In this document: positions 1 through 5,144 of the stretch, in pieces
Numbering within the stretch: position 1 is the first letter of the stretch
Layout: every line of letters starts with the position of its first letter
Origin: Paenibacillus sp.
GTDB taxonomy: Bacteria > Bacillota > Bacilli > Paenibacillales > Paenibacillaceae
Reading direction: 5' to 3'
Assembly: GCA_003529225.1 (NCBI GenBank)
Contig: DOJM01000060.1
Span: 1-5,144 of the forward strand
DNA: 5,144 bases
Made by a program: the position numbers and the translations under genes
The notes under the pieces: generated by a model
What the model saw: the letters and a program-made list of their open reading frames with translations, nothing else
Databases searched by the model: none
What the model was told of the DNA's origin: nothing

Positions 1-20
1 AATCGAAACCGGTTTCGATT
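1..20. promoter_or_regulatory. LacI-family operator-like perfect palindrome
   Basis: AATCGAAACCGGTTTCGATT is a perfect 20-bp inverted repeat with a central CG step. This is the form of LacI-family operators, where two HTH domains read the half-sites and the paired hinge helices insert leucines at the central CG. It lies 198 bp beyond the 3' end of the LacI-family gene in this window and overlaps the -10 box of a candidate leftward promoter. The simplest reading is the operator of a gene or operon to the left of the window, controlled by that repressor. The palindrome is seen directly; the pairing with this regulator is inferred. Bases before position 1 are missing, so the dyad could be longer. 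Confidence 0.72.
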
Positions 21-45
21 ATTTCGAAAAAAAATGATCTTCCAA
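18..45 (-). promoter_or_regulatory. Candidate sigma-A promoter reading leftward out of the window
   Basis: On the minus strand, TTGGAA (45-40) and AATAAT (23-18) are separated by 16 bases, matching 4/6 and 5/6 of the -35 and -10 consensus. The palindrome at 1-20 begins inside the -10 box and covers the expected transcription start, the classic arrangement for repression by blocking RNA polymerase. The downstream gene is outside the window. The rest of the 21-217 gap shows no convincing terminator for the upstream LacI gene, so read-through from it is also possible. Confidence 0.42.
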
Positions 46-217
46 ATCAATTGAAAGAGCATTTATAACCATGAGTCGATTATAGCTCCATCTCACAACA
101 TAAGATGTGCCAAATACCACTCTCTCACCTCATAGAAAAAAATTGAAAGCTATACTGTCTTTTACTTTAGCAGCACTCTTTTCAATTCGTCAAGATTTAT
201 CCTGATTTTAATATCGA

Positions 218-1237
218 CTAACTTCCGCTAATCGGAGGTGCACAGGATTCCCGTTCAACCACTTCCACCGGAACTAAAATCGCTTCCTTATCTATCACTT
301 TCCCTTCAATTGACGATAAAAGAATGTCCGCCGCTTGGCTTCCAAGAAGTTCCGTGTCCTGACGCACCGTTGTCAATGCAGGTGAAACATACTCGGCAAG
401 ATCGATGTCATCGTAACCCATAACTGAAATATCCATCGGTACGGAAAGTCCACTATCTTTAGCAGCCATAATAGCCCCTAAGGCTAGTAAGACACCCGAA
501 GCAAAGACGGCGGTTGGACGTTCAGGGAGCTTAAGAAGCTCCAGCATCGCGTTATAGCCGCTTTCCCGAGAATAAAAGGCTCCGTTTACAACATAGGACT
601 TGGGCACTTTAAACCTTCGCTGCTTCATGGCGGTCTTATAACCTAGCTCCCGCATTTTACCTGGGAATGTATTCATGCCTCCGGATATATGAGCAATCTT
701 GCGATGCCCCAAAGAAGCTAGATACTCCACTGCCAGCTGTGCCCCAGCTGTATTATCCGAGCATACCGTATGCGTCTCAGAAGTCTCAAAATCCACAATA
801 ACCGTAGGGATATCACTCTCAAGCAGCTCACGGAAATACGGATCCTCATAATCGGACAGGAAGACAACAACACCGTCTACGCCACGAATTCTGCAATTCT
901 CTAAATAACCGCTTTGCTTACCGCCGACATCTTTGGAGATAAACATGAGGGCATACCCTTTTTCCACGGCAACCTTCTTAAAGCTCTCGATCACAGCGCT
1001 GAAAAAAGGATGGCGAATACCAAATCCCGTATTCTCTACGAACAGTACACCGATGGTCCACGATTTCTTAGTGGTCAGTGTACGGGCATGTGAATTCGGC
1101 AAATATCCCATTTCTTGGGCAACCCGGAATATTTCCTGACGAGTCTTCTCACGTACATCGGAATAATTATTAAACGCCTTAGAAACCGTTGTTGGAGAGT
1201 AACCGGTTCTTTTGGCAATATCGTATATCGTTGTCAA
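218..1237 (-). CDS. LacI-family transcriptional regulator
   Basis: A 339-residue DNA-binding repressor of the LacI/GalR family, the usual length for the family. Residues 2-25 form the N-terminal helix-turn-helix (IYDIAKRTGYSPTTVSKAFN), with TTVSK as the recognition helix. The hinge helix follows at about 48-56 (N-S-H-A-R-T-L), its leucine being the residue that wedges into the operator's central CG. From about residue 60 there is a periplasmic-binding-protein-like core (start IGVLFVEN; late motif MGYDDIDLAEYVSPALTTV) that normally binds a sugar or sugar phosphate and dimerises. I chose TTG at 1237 as the start: AAGGAG (1252-1247) sits 9 bases before it, and LacI proteins begin almost exactly at this helix. 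An ATG at 1282 would add 15 unlikely residues and has no good ribosome binding site. The gene follows a small membrane protein by 52 bp on the same strand. The palindrome at 1-20 is the likely target. The inducer cannot be read from sequence. Confidence 0.93.
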   Translation of the reverse strand: MTTIYDIAKRTGYSPTTVSKAFNNYSDVREKTRQEIFRVAQEMGYLPNSHARTLTTKKSWTIGVLFVENTGFGIRHPFFSAVIESFKKVAVEKGYALMFISKDVGGKQSGYLENCRIRGVDGVVVFLSDYEDPYFRELLESDIPTVIVDFETSETHTVCSDNTAGAQLAVEYLASLGHRKIAHISGGMNTFPGKMRELGYKTAMKQRRFKVPKSYVVNGAFYSRESGYNAMLELLKLPERPTAVFASGVLLALGAIMAAKDSGLSVPMDISVMGYDDIDLAEYVSPALTTVRQDTELLGSQAADILLSSIEGKVIDKEAILVPVEVVERESCAPPISGS

Positions 1238-1289
1238 TTCGGCTCGCTCCTTGCCCTGACAAATGAAATGCCTTTTGTTCACTGCAAGT

Positions 1290-1772
1290 TTAACGTCTTT
1301 CCGTACCGCCGTCCAGCGAAAAGTAACTTTGTACAGAGGGGAGTAATGTGACAGCCTGAATCAATAGCCCTAGGCTCATGTAGATCAGATGTATAATTGC
1401 AACACTATTTAGCATGAATGTCTGCACCGTTATCCAAATGATTTGCCCAAACCCGATATACAGAGACAAAGCCCAGAAGCTATATAATTTTTTAAAAGGA
1501 TTTAATCGTTCTACCAAGTGCCACTGAGGTCTCTTGATCAGACCATAAAAAACGAGGAGGGGCAATAAACCAAATACGATAAATAACAGAATACCCGGGA
1601 ATAAAAAATCTGAGAATGGCGATCTTTCCAGCATAGAAGTCGGCATTTTCATTAGATCCCCGCTAGGATCTATTACAAGAGCACCGCCCCCTCCTAACGC
1701 TCCAACCCCCAAAAAAATAAGAAGAATATAAAGCCATGTTACTGTACCCGGCCTTCCCTTCACTAATTCCAT
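1290..1772 (-). CDS. Small four-helix membrane protein of unknown function
   Basis: A 160-residue integral membrane protein with four hydrophobic segments at roughly 12-33, 57-79, 97-118 and 123-145. A glycine-rich stretch (GVGALGGGGALV) ends helix 1. The loop between helices 1 and 2 carries DPSG (35-38), MP (43-44) and SPFSDFLFPG (51-60), a pattern I associate with a widespread but uncharacterised bacterial membrane-protein family. There is no signal-peptide cleavage site, catalytic motif or ligand-binding motif. The start at 1772 is preceded by AAGGA 14 bases away and GGGG about 7 bases away, so the ribosome binding site is mediocre. The LacI-family gene lies downstream on the same strand, 52 bp from its TTG start, so the two may share a transcript; no terminator is visible between them. 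A link between this protein and sugar regulation is only suggested by position. Coding is well supported; the function is unknown. Confidence 0.82.
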   Translation of the reverse strand: MELVKGRPGTVTWLYILLIFLGVGALGGGGALVIDPSGDLMKMPTSMLERSPFSDFLFPGILLFIVFGLLPLLVFYGLIKRPQWHLVERLNPFKKLYSFWALSLYIGFGQIIWITVQTFMLNSVAIIHLIYMSLGLLIQAVTLLPSVQSYFSLDGGTERR

Positions 1773-1916
1773 TTCATTACCCCATTTCCTTATAAGAATT
1801 AGAGCAATCTTATTTAGATAATGAATTTGCCCCTCTTTTTATTTTACAAGTTTTCCCTGTGTATCACCGAGATGCATATCACAAATTCGGCTGTGTTTAC
1901 GGTTTTTTTACGTACG

Positions 1917-1945
1917 ATGTGAACAGCAGCGCTTTACGGTATACT
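1917..1945 (+). promoter_or_regulatory. Weak candidate promoter for the leader-HNH unit
   Basis: TATACT at 1940-1945 matches 5/6 of the sigma-A -10 consensus. The -35 region at 16-18 bases distance (around 1916-1923) matches poorly. One copy of the TTTACGGT direct repeat abuts the -10. If used, it would give an untranslated leader of about 170 bases before the ATG at 2122, containing the inverted repeat at 2009-2046. Other AT-rich -10-like strings (TATAGT and TATATT in 2085-2100) also lack -35 partners, so the real start site is uncertain. Confidence 0.3.
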
Positions 1946-2008
1946 AAGTTTAGAAGCTAACCTTTCACCTGACGGATCTCATAAATAGAACCATTGAATC
2001 CCAAGTAC

Positions 2009-2046
2009 AAACGCTTTCGACGACCTTATAAGGGCGGTAAGCGTTT
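2009..2046. repeat. Nested inverted repeat upstream of the HNH unit
   Basis: Outer arms AAACGCTT (2009-2016) and AAGCGTTT (2039-2046) form a perfect 8-bp inverted repeat. Between them lies a separate 10-bp palindrome, CCTTATAAGG (2024-2033), whose centre is offset by one base from that of the outer arms. The arms are 30 bp centre to centre, about three helical turns. Each arm resembles the core of a LacI/CcpA-type half-site, though neither matches a full cre consensus. As RNA the arms could instead form a hairpin. There is no T-tract, so it is not a terminator. Function unknown. Confidence 0.5.
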
Positions 2047-2121
2047 AGCGAGAGATTTAAGACATAAAGTATGGTGTGAAACCTATAGTTTCTTATATTT
2101 AAAAAAACAAGGAGACAGGAC

Positions 2122-2157
2122 ATGCGTACACATGCGCTGCACCTAACATACTTATGA
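2122..2157 (+). CDS. 11-residue leader peptide coupled to the HNH gene
   Basis: A short frame encoding MRTHALHLTYL. It has the best ribosome binding site of the region: AAGGAG at 2109-2114, 7 bases before its ATG. Its TGA stop overlaps the ATG of the HNH gene as ATGA (2154-2157), the standard signature of translational coupling by re-initiation. The HNH frame has no Shine-Dalgarno-like sequence before 2154 and no ATG, GTG or TTG between its upstream in-frame stop (TAA at 2100-2102) and 2154, so ribosomes most likely reach it through this leader. The peptide shows no repeated amino acid suggesting attenuation by a particular tRNA. The alternative is that a frameshift, natural or from sequencing, has split a slightly longer HNH protein whose real start is 2122. 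Confidence 0.55.
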   Translation: MRTHALHLTYL

Positions 2158-2879
2158 ATGATACCGACCTTCTATTTACCAAACAGTGTGCTTATTGCCA
2201 CAAACAGAAGCCGCTCTCTGAGTTTCGCAGACGTACAGGCAAACGTTCCAAGGGGCAGTCACGCCGTGGTGCCTGCCGTGAATGTCGGAAACAACGGGAA
2301 GCACTAAATATAAACCTCACAGCAAACCCCTTACTTGTGAAGCTTAATACGATCCAAATTCATCAGCAAGCTCTATTGGAACGTCCCAAAGAAGCAAAGC
2401 CATCTTCCGCCGCTACTTCTCCTGGACAATCCAATCCGAACCGCCGCGTACGAGGTTTGGAGCAGCGAAGAAAACACCCACACTCTCAAGGCACGAAGCT
2501 AAATCCCGAGGATCCAACCCAATTGATTCCTTCTGCCAAAGGGATGATTCTGATGCGTGGTCATAGCGATAAGGGACGGCGCTGGCATCAGGAGATCGAT
2601 CTAGCGCTTGCGATTACCCTAGTCAGGGAACATGCCGCTATCGTTGTAAACCGTCGAACTATTCGACGATTGTATAGTAATAAGGATTTTCGCGCTTATA
2701 TACTAGCCAGAGACAATTACATCTGCTACTTCTGCGGCGCTTATGGGGACACCATTGATCATTTACTACCTCGTGCTAAAGGTGGTCATACAACCCCAGA
2801 TAATTGCGTCTGCGCTTGCACGTTATGTAATCAGACTAAAGCCGATAAATCTGTTGAGGATTTTATGGGCCGAATATAA
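2154..2879 (+). CDS. HNH-endonuclease-like protein with N-terminal four-cysteine zinc finger
   Basis: A 241-residue predicted cytoplasmic nucleic-acid-binding protein. The C-terminus (about 189-235) is an HNH (beta-beta-alpha metal) domain: C191-x2-C194, the D202-H203 pair with H203 as expected general base, the KGG element (209-211), N217, the zinc pair C222-x2-C225 and N226-x2-K229. All catalytic and structural positions of a cysteine-type HNH nuclease are present, so activity is plausible. The N-terminus has a second four-cysteine knuckle, C12-x2-C15 and C41-x2-C44, enclosing a highly basic loop. A basic, low-complexity linker (about 50-130) follows, then a helical block (RGHSDKGRRWHQEIDLALAITLVREHAAIVV) that I recall from Paenibacillus HNH proteins. 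The gene stands alone: a strong terminator follows within 12 bases, and translation depends on the overlapping leader frame, as there is no ribosome binding site at 2154. No methyltransferase or phage gene is nearby, so a restriction, homing or packaging role has no contextual support. The substrate is unknown. Confidence 0.88.
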   Translation: MNDTDLLFTKQCAYCHKQKPLSEFRRRTGKRSKGQSRRGACRECRKQREALNINLTANPLLVKLNTIQIHQQALLERPKEAKPSSAATSPGQSNPNRRVRGLEQRRKHPHSQGTKLNPEDPTQLIPSAKGMILMRGHSDKGRRWHQEIDLALAITLVREHAAIVVNRRTIRRLYSNKDFRAYILARDNYICYFCGAYGDTIDHLLPRAKGGHTTPDNCVCACTLCNQTKADKSVEDFMGRI

Positions 2880-2890
2880 CAACTTAAACC

Positions 2891-2953
2891 AAAAAGCCCT
2901 AATCTCGTTGTTCTGTTTCCGTGAGCAGAACAACAAGATTAGGGTCGCTTTTT
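2891..2953. terminator. Strong bidirectional intrinsic terminator
   Basis: A long hairpin between the convergent HNH and ywbE genes. The inner stem GTTGTTCTG/CAGAACAAC (9 bp) is followed, after one C-A mismatch, by CCCTAATCT/AGATTAGGG (9 bp). A 3-base bulge then leads to AAAAAG/CTTTTT. The loop is about 10 bases (TTTCCGTGAG). CTTTTT ends the plus-strand reading and, because the 5' side begins AAAAAGC, a T-tract also ends the minus-strand reading. It can therefore terminate both the HNH transcript and ywbE. Confidence 0.93.
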
Positions 2954-2975
2954 AATGTGGAGAAGTATAGTTTAT

Positions 2976-3173
2976 TTAGTTGCCTGTAATATTCTTAACT
3001 CGTCCTACCTGTCCGCTAGTCAATCTAACCTTAATGCCATGCGGATGCCGAGGCGAGTTCGTGAGAATATCTTTCACCGTACCGTGTGTTAGCTTGCCTG
3101 TAGGCTGATCCTGCTTAAGTACAATATCCACTTCAAGCCCAGGACGAATATCCGCTCTTACTTGTCCGTTCAT
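2976..3173 (-). CDS. ywbE: YwbE-family conserved small protein
   Basis: A 65-residue basic protein matching the YwbE family (conserved hypothetical, B. subtilis name). The family pattern is visible nearly end to end: MNGQ-x-RADI-x-PGLEVDIVLKQDQ, then TGKLT-x-GTVKDILTN and SP-x-HPHGIKVRL, ending GQVGRV. This looks like a small beta-barrel, KOW/SH3-like fold, suggestive of nucleic-acid or ribosome contact, but no biochemical role is established to my knowledge. I start it at ATG 3173, not at the upstream in-frame ATG (3191): AAGGGGA at 3187-3181 lies 7 bases before 3173, and the family begins at MNGQ. It is transcribed towards the shared terminator at 2891-2953 and is divergent from the 100-residue gene at 3235, with 61 bp between starts. 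Confidence 0.92.
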   Translation of the reverse strand: MNGQVRADIRPGLEVDIVLKQDQPTGKLTHGTVKDILTNSPRHPHGIKVRLTSGQVGRVKNITGN

Positions 3174-3234
3174 GATGTAATCCCCTTTCATGGGTTATAA
3201 TGTTGTCAACTACAATAGATAAGGATGAGACGTT
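3174..3234. promoter_or_regulatory. Divergent promoter spacer between ywbE and the 3235 gene
   Basis: This 61-bp spacer must serve both outward genes if each has its own promoter. Plus strand: TATAAT at 3196-3201 is a perfect -10, but no -35 is seen at 16-18 bases; AAGGATGAG from 3221 supplies the ribosome binding site. Minus strand: TATAAC (3199-3194) has TTATCT (3222-3217) at 17 bases, a weak -35, and would give a very short leader. The two -10 boxes overlap, so the promoters, if real, would compete. Confidence 0.35.
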
Positions 3235-3537
3235 ATGGCCTTCGGCATCAATAGAGAAGAATTATCCCGGTGGAAAAAAGCGGTCTCCGCAGGAGAGATC
3301 GCCTTCTTGACTCATTATTGGCTGGATCCACGCTTTCCCGGTATCACTACCGTCACCAAGGTGGGCTGTAGTAATCTTACCACACTGAAACACTGGTGCG
3401 AGGAGAATGGATTGCCGGCCCAATATATTCATAATCGTTCATCTTTTCCCCATTTTGACCTCATTGGACCTAGGCAGGCAGAAATCCTTCGGCAAGAAGG
3501 TCAATGGGATCAGCTGGAACGTTTCAAAATGCTCTAA
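3235..3537 (+). CDS. Conserved 100-residue protein of unknown function (YneQ-like)
   Basis: A small soluble protein with no signal peptide or membrane segment. It has strongly patterned motifs: MAFGINREEL at the start, EIAFLTHYWLDPRFP (21-35), TVTKVGC (39-45), IHNRSSFPHFDLIG (65-78) and a C-terminal LERFK. I associate this pattern with a short conserved Bacillota family that I believe includes B. subtilis YneQ; this is from memory and not certain, so no symbol is assigned. Conserved histidines and aspartates (H27, D31, H66, H73, D75) could mark a metal or active site, but that is inference. AAGGA at 3221-3225 lies 9 bases before ATG, supporting the start. It diverges from ywbE and converges on sdaAA with 28 bases between stops. 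Confidence 0.85.
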   Translation: MAFGINREELSRWKKAVSAGEIAFLTHYWLDPRFPGITTVTKVGCSNLTTLKHWCEENGLPAQYIHNRSSFPHFDLIGPRQAEILRQEGQWDQLERFKML

Positions 3538-3539
3538 AT

Positions 3540-3555
3540 ACAAATTGTGATTTGT
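3540..3555. terminator. Weak hairpin between convergent genes
   Basis: ACAAAT (3540-3545) and ATTTGT (3550-3555) form a 6-bp AT-rich stem with a TGTG loop in the 28-bp gap between the stops of the YneQ-like gene and sdaAA. There is no U-tract on either side, so it is a poor intrinsic terminator. It is the only candidate visible in the gap. Confidence 0.25.
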
Positions 3556-3565
3556 GACGTATTAA

Positions 3566-4444
3566 TCACTTCGTTTTGCGTAAATCCTGCATGATTTTAC
3601 GGCCGGTAGGTGTCTGTGCTAAACCGCCTCCTGCAGTCTCGCGGTGTTTCTCCGGCATAGCTGAGCCTACCTCGAGCATGACCTTGATAACTTCATCTGA
3701 AGGAATCACACTACGAACACCAGCCAGTGCCATATCTGCGGCGGCAAGTGCGGTAACTGCACCGAATCCGTTTCTAACAATACAAGGAATCTCTACAAGT
3801 CCTCCGACCGGATCACAAATCAGGCCTAAAGTGTTCTTAAGTGCTAGCCCGACAGCATGCACTGCTTGTGCAGGCGTTCCACCGCGTAGCTCGGTTAACG
3901 CGCCTGCCGCCATCCCAATGGCTGAACCTACCTCAGCTTGACAGCCGCCTTCCGCGCCTGATACAAATGAATTATTGGCGATGACATAACCGATGGCCCC
4001 GGCTGCAAACAATCCGGATACCATGTAGTCATCGTCCCAGCCAAACCGTTCCTGACAGCTGAGAAATACACCCGGAATAATCCCGCATGAACCAGCAGTA
4101 GGCGTCGCAATGATCCGGCCCATAGAAGCATTCACTTCGGATACAGCCAGCGCGTAAGCCATAGCTTGACCTGCAGGTCCGCCTAGGCATGGTTCATCAG
4201 CCGCGTTATATGCTCCTACACGCTGGGCATCCATGCCTGTAAGGCCGCTGCGCGAAGTTGTATCTTCATGCATCCCGCGATGAACAGCCTCTTTCATCAC
4301 GCCGTAATATTCACGCATCGTGGAAAATTCATGATCACTGGAACGTCCAGATTCCGCGCTTTGCTCTTCGAGCATAAGTGCTCCAATCGTGAGACCGCGT
4401 TCCTCACACAATACAGCCAGCTCGCTAAGTGTTTGAAAATTCAT
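3566..4444 (-). CDS. sdaAA: L-serine dehydratase, iron-sulfur-dependent, alpha subunit
   Basis: The 292-residue catalytic alpha subunit of the two-subunit L-serine dehydratase (L-serine ammonia-lyase, EC 4.3.1.17), which converts L-serine to pyruvate and ammonia in the cytoplasm using a [4Fe-4S] cluster instead of PLP. Family hallmarks are IIATPTAGSCGIIPG (about 111-125), NNSFVSGAEGGCQAEVGSA (157-175), GLICDPVGGLVEIPC (207-221) and a C-terminal GGGLAQTPTGRKI. Cysteines C168, C210 and C221 are spaced 42 and 11 residues apart. This matches the spacing I recall for the cluster ligands of the Legionella enzyme, so an intact cluster site is expected. The length is normal, with no lesion. Its ATG overlaps the sdaAB stop as ATGA, and AAGGAA (4458-4453) inside the end of sdaAB gives an 8-base spacing, so the two subunits are co-translated. 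Confidence 0.97.
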   Translation of the reverse strand: MNFQTLSELAVLCEERGLTIGALMLEEQSAESGRSSDHEFSTMREYYGVMKEAVHRGMHEDTTSRSGLTGMDAQRVGAYNAADEPCLGGPAGQAMAYALAVSEVNASMGRIIATPTAGSCGIIPGVFLSCQERFGWDDDYMVSGLFAAGAIGYVIANNSFVSGAEGGCQAEVGSAIGMAAGALTELRGGTPAQAVHAVGLALKNTLGLICDPVGGLVEIPCIVRNGFGAVTALAAADMALAGVRSVIPSDEVIKVMLEVGSAMPEKHRETAGGGLAQTPTGRKIMQDLRKTK

Positions 4445-5144
4445 GTTAAACTTTCCTTCCCCTTCTCATCTTGCTTACCTTCGTTTAAATTAACCAACTT
4501 CACGGATTTCACAGCAGTGAGCGCTTTAAGCGCTTCAATAAGCTCCGGTGTAGCCGCTTCATCCAGCTCCAGCACCGTTAAGGCTGCACCACTACGATTC
4601 TTACGATCCAGAGACATATGCCCTATATTAAACTGTCCGTTACGCATCACTTCCGTAACACTTGCCAGAACACCTAAATAATCCATATGATTAATCAGAA
4701 CCGTCGGATAGATCCCCGTAAGCTTCACTCCAAAACCGTCGATATCAACAATCTCGATGTTCCCGCCACCAATAGATGTCCCTGTTAGCGTCAGTTCGCT
4801 TCCTGTTTCTTGTCCGATGAGATGCAGCTTAACGGTGTTCGGATGTGGGAACAGACCTGTTCCTTGCTTAAAAGAAACTTCCATCCCGGCTTCGACCGCC
4901 AGTTCTAGGGAATCTGGAAGCCGATGATCGTCAGTAGTGAAATCAAGTAACCCTCCAACAATCGCTCGATCTGTGCCATGTCCCTCATAAGTTGCTGCAA
5001 AAGAACCGAAAAACGTTACTTCAGCCACACGCGGTACTTCACCCAGCACCTGCCTTGCAGCCCTTCCGATCCGTGCTGCCCCAGCGGTATGTGAGCTTGA
5101 AGGACCGACCATTGCCGGACCAATAATTGAAAATACATCCTTAA
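4441..5144 (-). CDS. sdaAB: L-serine dehydratase, iron-sulfur-dependent, beta subunit (5' end cut by window)
   Basis: The beta subunit partnering SdaAA. The visible 233 codons begin KDVFSIIGPA and run into MVGPSSSHTAGA, the family's signature. The ATG at 5112 is therefore internal: the conserved residues upstream show that the true start lies only a few codons beyond the right edge. GTDRAIVGGLLDF (46-58 counting from the internal Met) and a GTSIGGG motif (111-117) follow. An ACT domain (about 136-209: YPTVLINHMDYLGVLASVTEVM...) may sense serine or stabilise the heterodimer. The C-terminal tail is lysine- and glutamate-rich, and its coding sequence doubles as the ribosome binding site for sdaAA. 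The gene order beta then alpha, with a 4-base overlap, is the usual Bacillus-type operon. The promoter is outside the window. Confidence 0.96.
   Translation of the reverse strand, partial: KDVFSIIGPAMVGPSSSHTAGAARIGRAARQVLGEVPRVAEVTFFGSFAATYEGHGTDRAIVGGLLDFTTDDHRLPDSLELAVEAGMEVSFKQGTGLFPHPNTVKLHLIGQETGSELTLTGTSIGGGNIEIVDIDGFGVKLTGIYPTVLINHMDYLGVLASVTEVMRNGQFNIGHMSLDRKNRSGAALTVLELDEAATPELIEALKALTAVKSVKLVNLNEGKQDEKGKESLT

Larger units (their letters stand above)
1773..2121. other. Gene-free stretch between the divergent membrane-protein and HNH genes
   Basis: About 350 bases without a supportable gene. It must hold the promoters of the leftward membrane-protein gene and the rightward HNH unit, but neither shows a clean -35/-10 pair. 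Visible elements are a direct repeat TATCAC (1862-1867 and 1877-1882), a direct repeat TTTACGGT (1896-1903 and 1933-1940), a -10-like TATACT (1940-1945), an inverted-repeat element (2009-2046) and an A-rich tract before the AAGGAG at 2109. I recognise no known riboswitch, tRNA or small RNA. A 16-codon frame at 1872-1922 has no ribosome binding site and is not called. Confidence 0.6.

Noticed and set aside
19..120. A 33-codon minus-strand frame starting at GTG 120 with a GAGGTG-like ribosome binding site
   Set aside because: It runs through the candidate promoter and into the edge of the operator palindrome, begins with GTG, and its translation (MVFGTSYVVRWS...) resembles nothing I know. More likely chance.
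1872..1922. A 16-codon plus-strand frame (MHITNSAVFTVFLRTM)
   Set aside because: No ribosome binding site, no coupling to a downstream gene, and it lies in AT-rich intergenic DNA.
2005..2050. The dyad arms as CcpA cre sites
   Set aside because: Each arm has the AARCGYTW-like core but misses two or more flanking consensus positions, so catabolite control is not claimed.
2743..2955. A plus-strand frame overlapping the end of the HNH gene and the terminator
   Set aside because: It is the alternative frame of the HNH domain, whose own frame has all the conserved residues, and it reads through the terminator hairpin.
3576..3941. A 121-codon plus-strand frame antisense to sdaAA
   Set aside because: Its composition (Ser, Ala, Pro, Thr-rich) is what the complement of the glycine/alanine-rich serine dehydratase would give; no ribosome binding site or family pattern was seen.
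4268..4681. A 137-codon plus-strand frame spanning the sdaAB-sdaAA junction
   Set aside because: It is antisense to two well-supported genes with conserved family motifs. It is a shadow frame.
1..5144. A hidden mobile element, CRISPR array or complete defence system
   Set aside because: No transposase, integrase, spaced direct repeats, target-site duplications or multi-gene defence cassette was found. The HNH gene is the only candidate and stands alone.

Overview
The window looks like chromosomal DNA from a Paenibacillus-type member of the Bacillota. This is inferred from strong AAGGAG-type ribosome binding sites, a TTG start, a YwbE-family protein, a two-subunit Bacillus-type L-serine dehydratase, and an HNH protein resembling ones I recall from Paenibacillus. 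No tRNA, rRNA, CRISPR array, insertion sequence or phage gene was recognised.

Left part (1-1772, minus strand). The window opens with a perfect 20-bp palindrome, AATCGAAACCGGTTTCGATT, which has the form of a LacI-family operator. It sits on the -10 edge of a plausible leftward promoter, so a regulated gene or operon should lie just beyond the left edge. To its right, reading leftward, are a small four-helix membrane protein of unknown function (1290-1772) and a LacI-family repressor (218-1237). The repressor probably starts at a TTG codon 15 codons inside the longest open frame. It is the obvious candidate to bind the operator, and a sugar- or glycoside-utilisation operon is the usual type of target.

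Middle (1773-2953, plus strand). A gene-free stretch of about 350 bases ends in an 11-codon leader reading frame with an excellent ribosome binding site. Its stop codon overlaps (ATGA) the start of an HNH-endonuclease-like gene (2154-2879) that has no ribosome binding site of its own, so the two appear translationally coupled. The leader region also holds a 38-bp inverted-repeat element. The HNH protein carries an extra four-cysteine zinc finger at its N-terminus. A very strong terminator (2891-2953), with a T-tract on both strands, separates it from the convergent ywbE.

Right part (2976-5144). ywbE (minus) and a conserved 100-residue protein of unknown function (plus, YneQ-like) diverge from a 61-bp spacer. 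The latter converges on the L-serine dehydratase operon, read leftward: sdaAB (beta subunit, cut by the right window edge) followed by sdaAA (alpha subunit), overlapping by 4 bases. Together they make the iron-sulfur enzyme that deaminates L-serine to pyruvate and ammonia.

Most of the window is ordinary housekeeping or accessory content. The least explained part is the HNH unit with its coupled leader peptide and structured upstream region.
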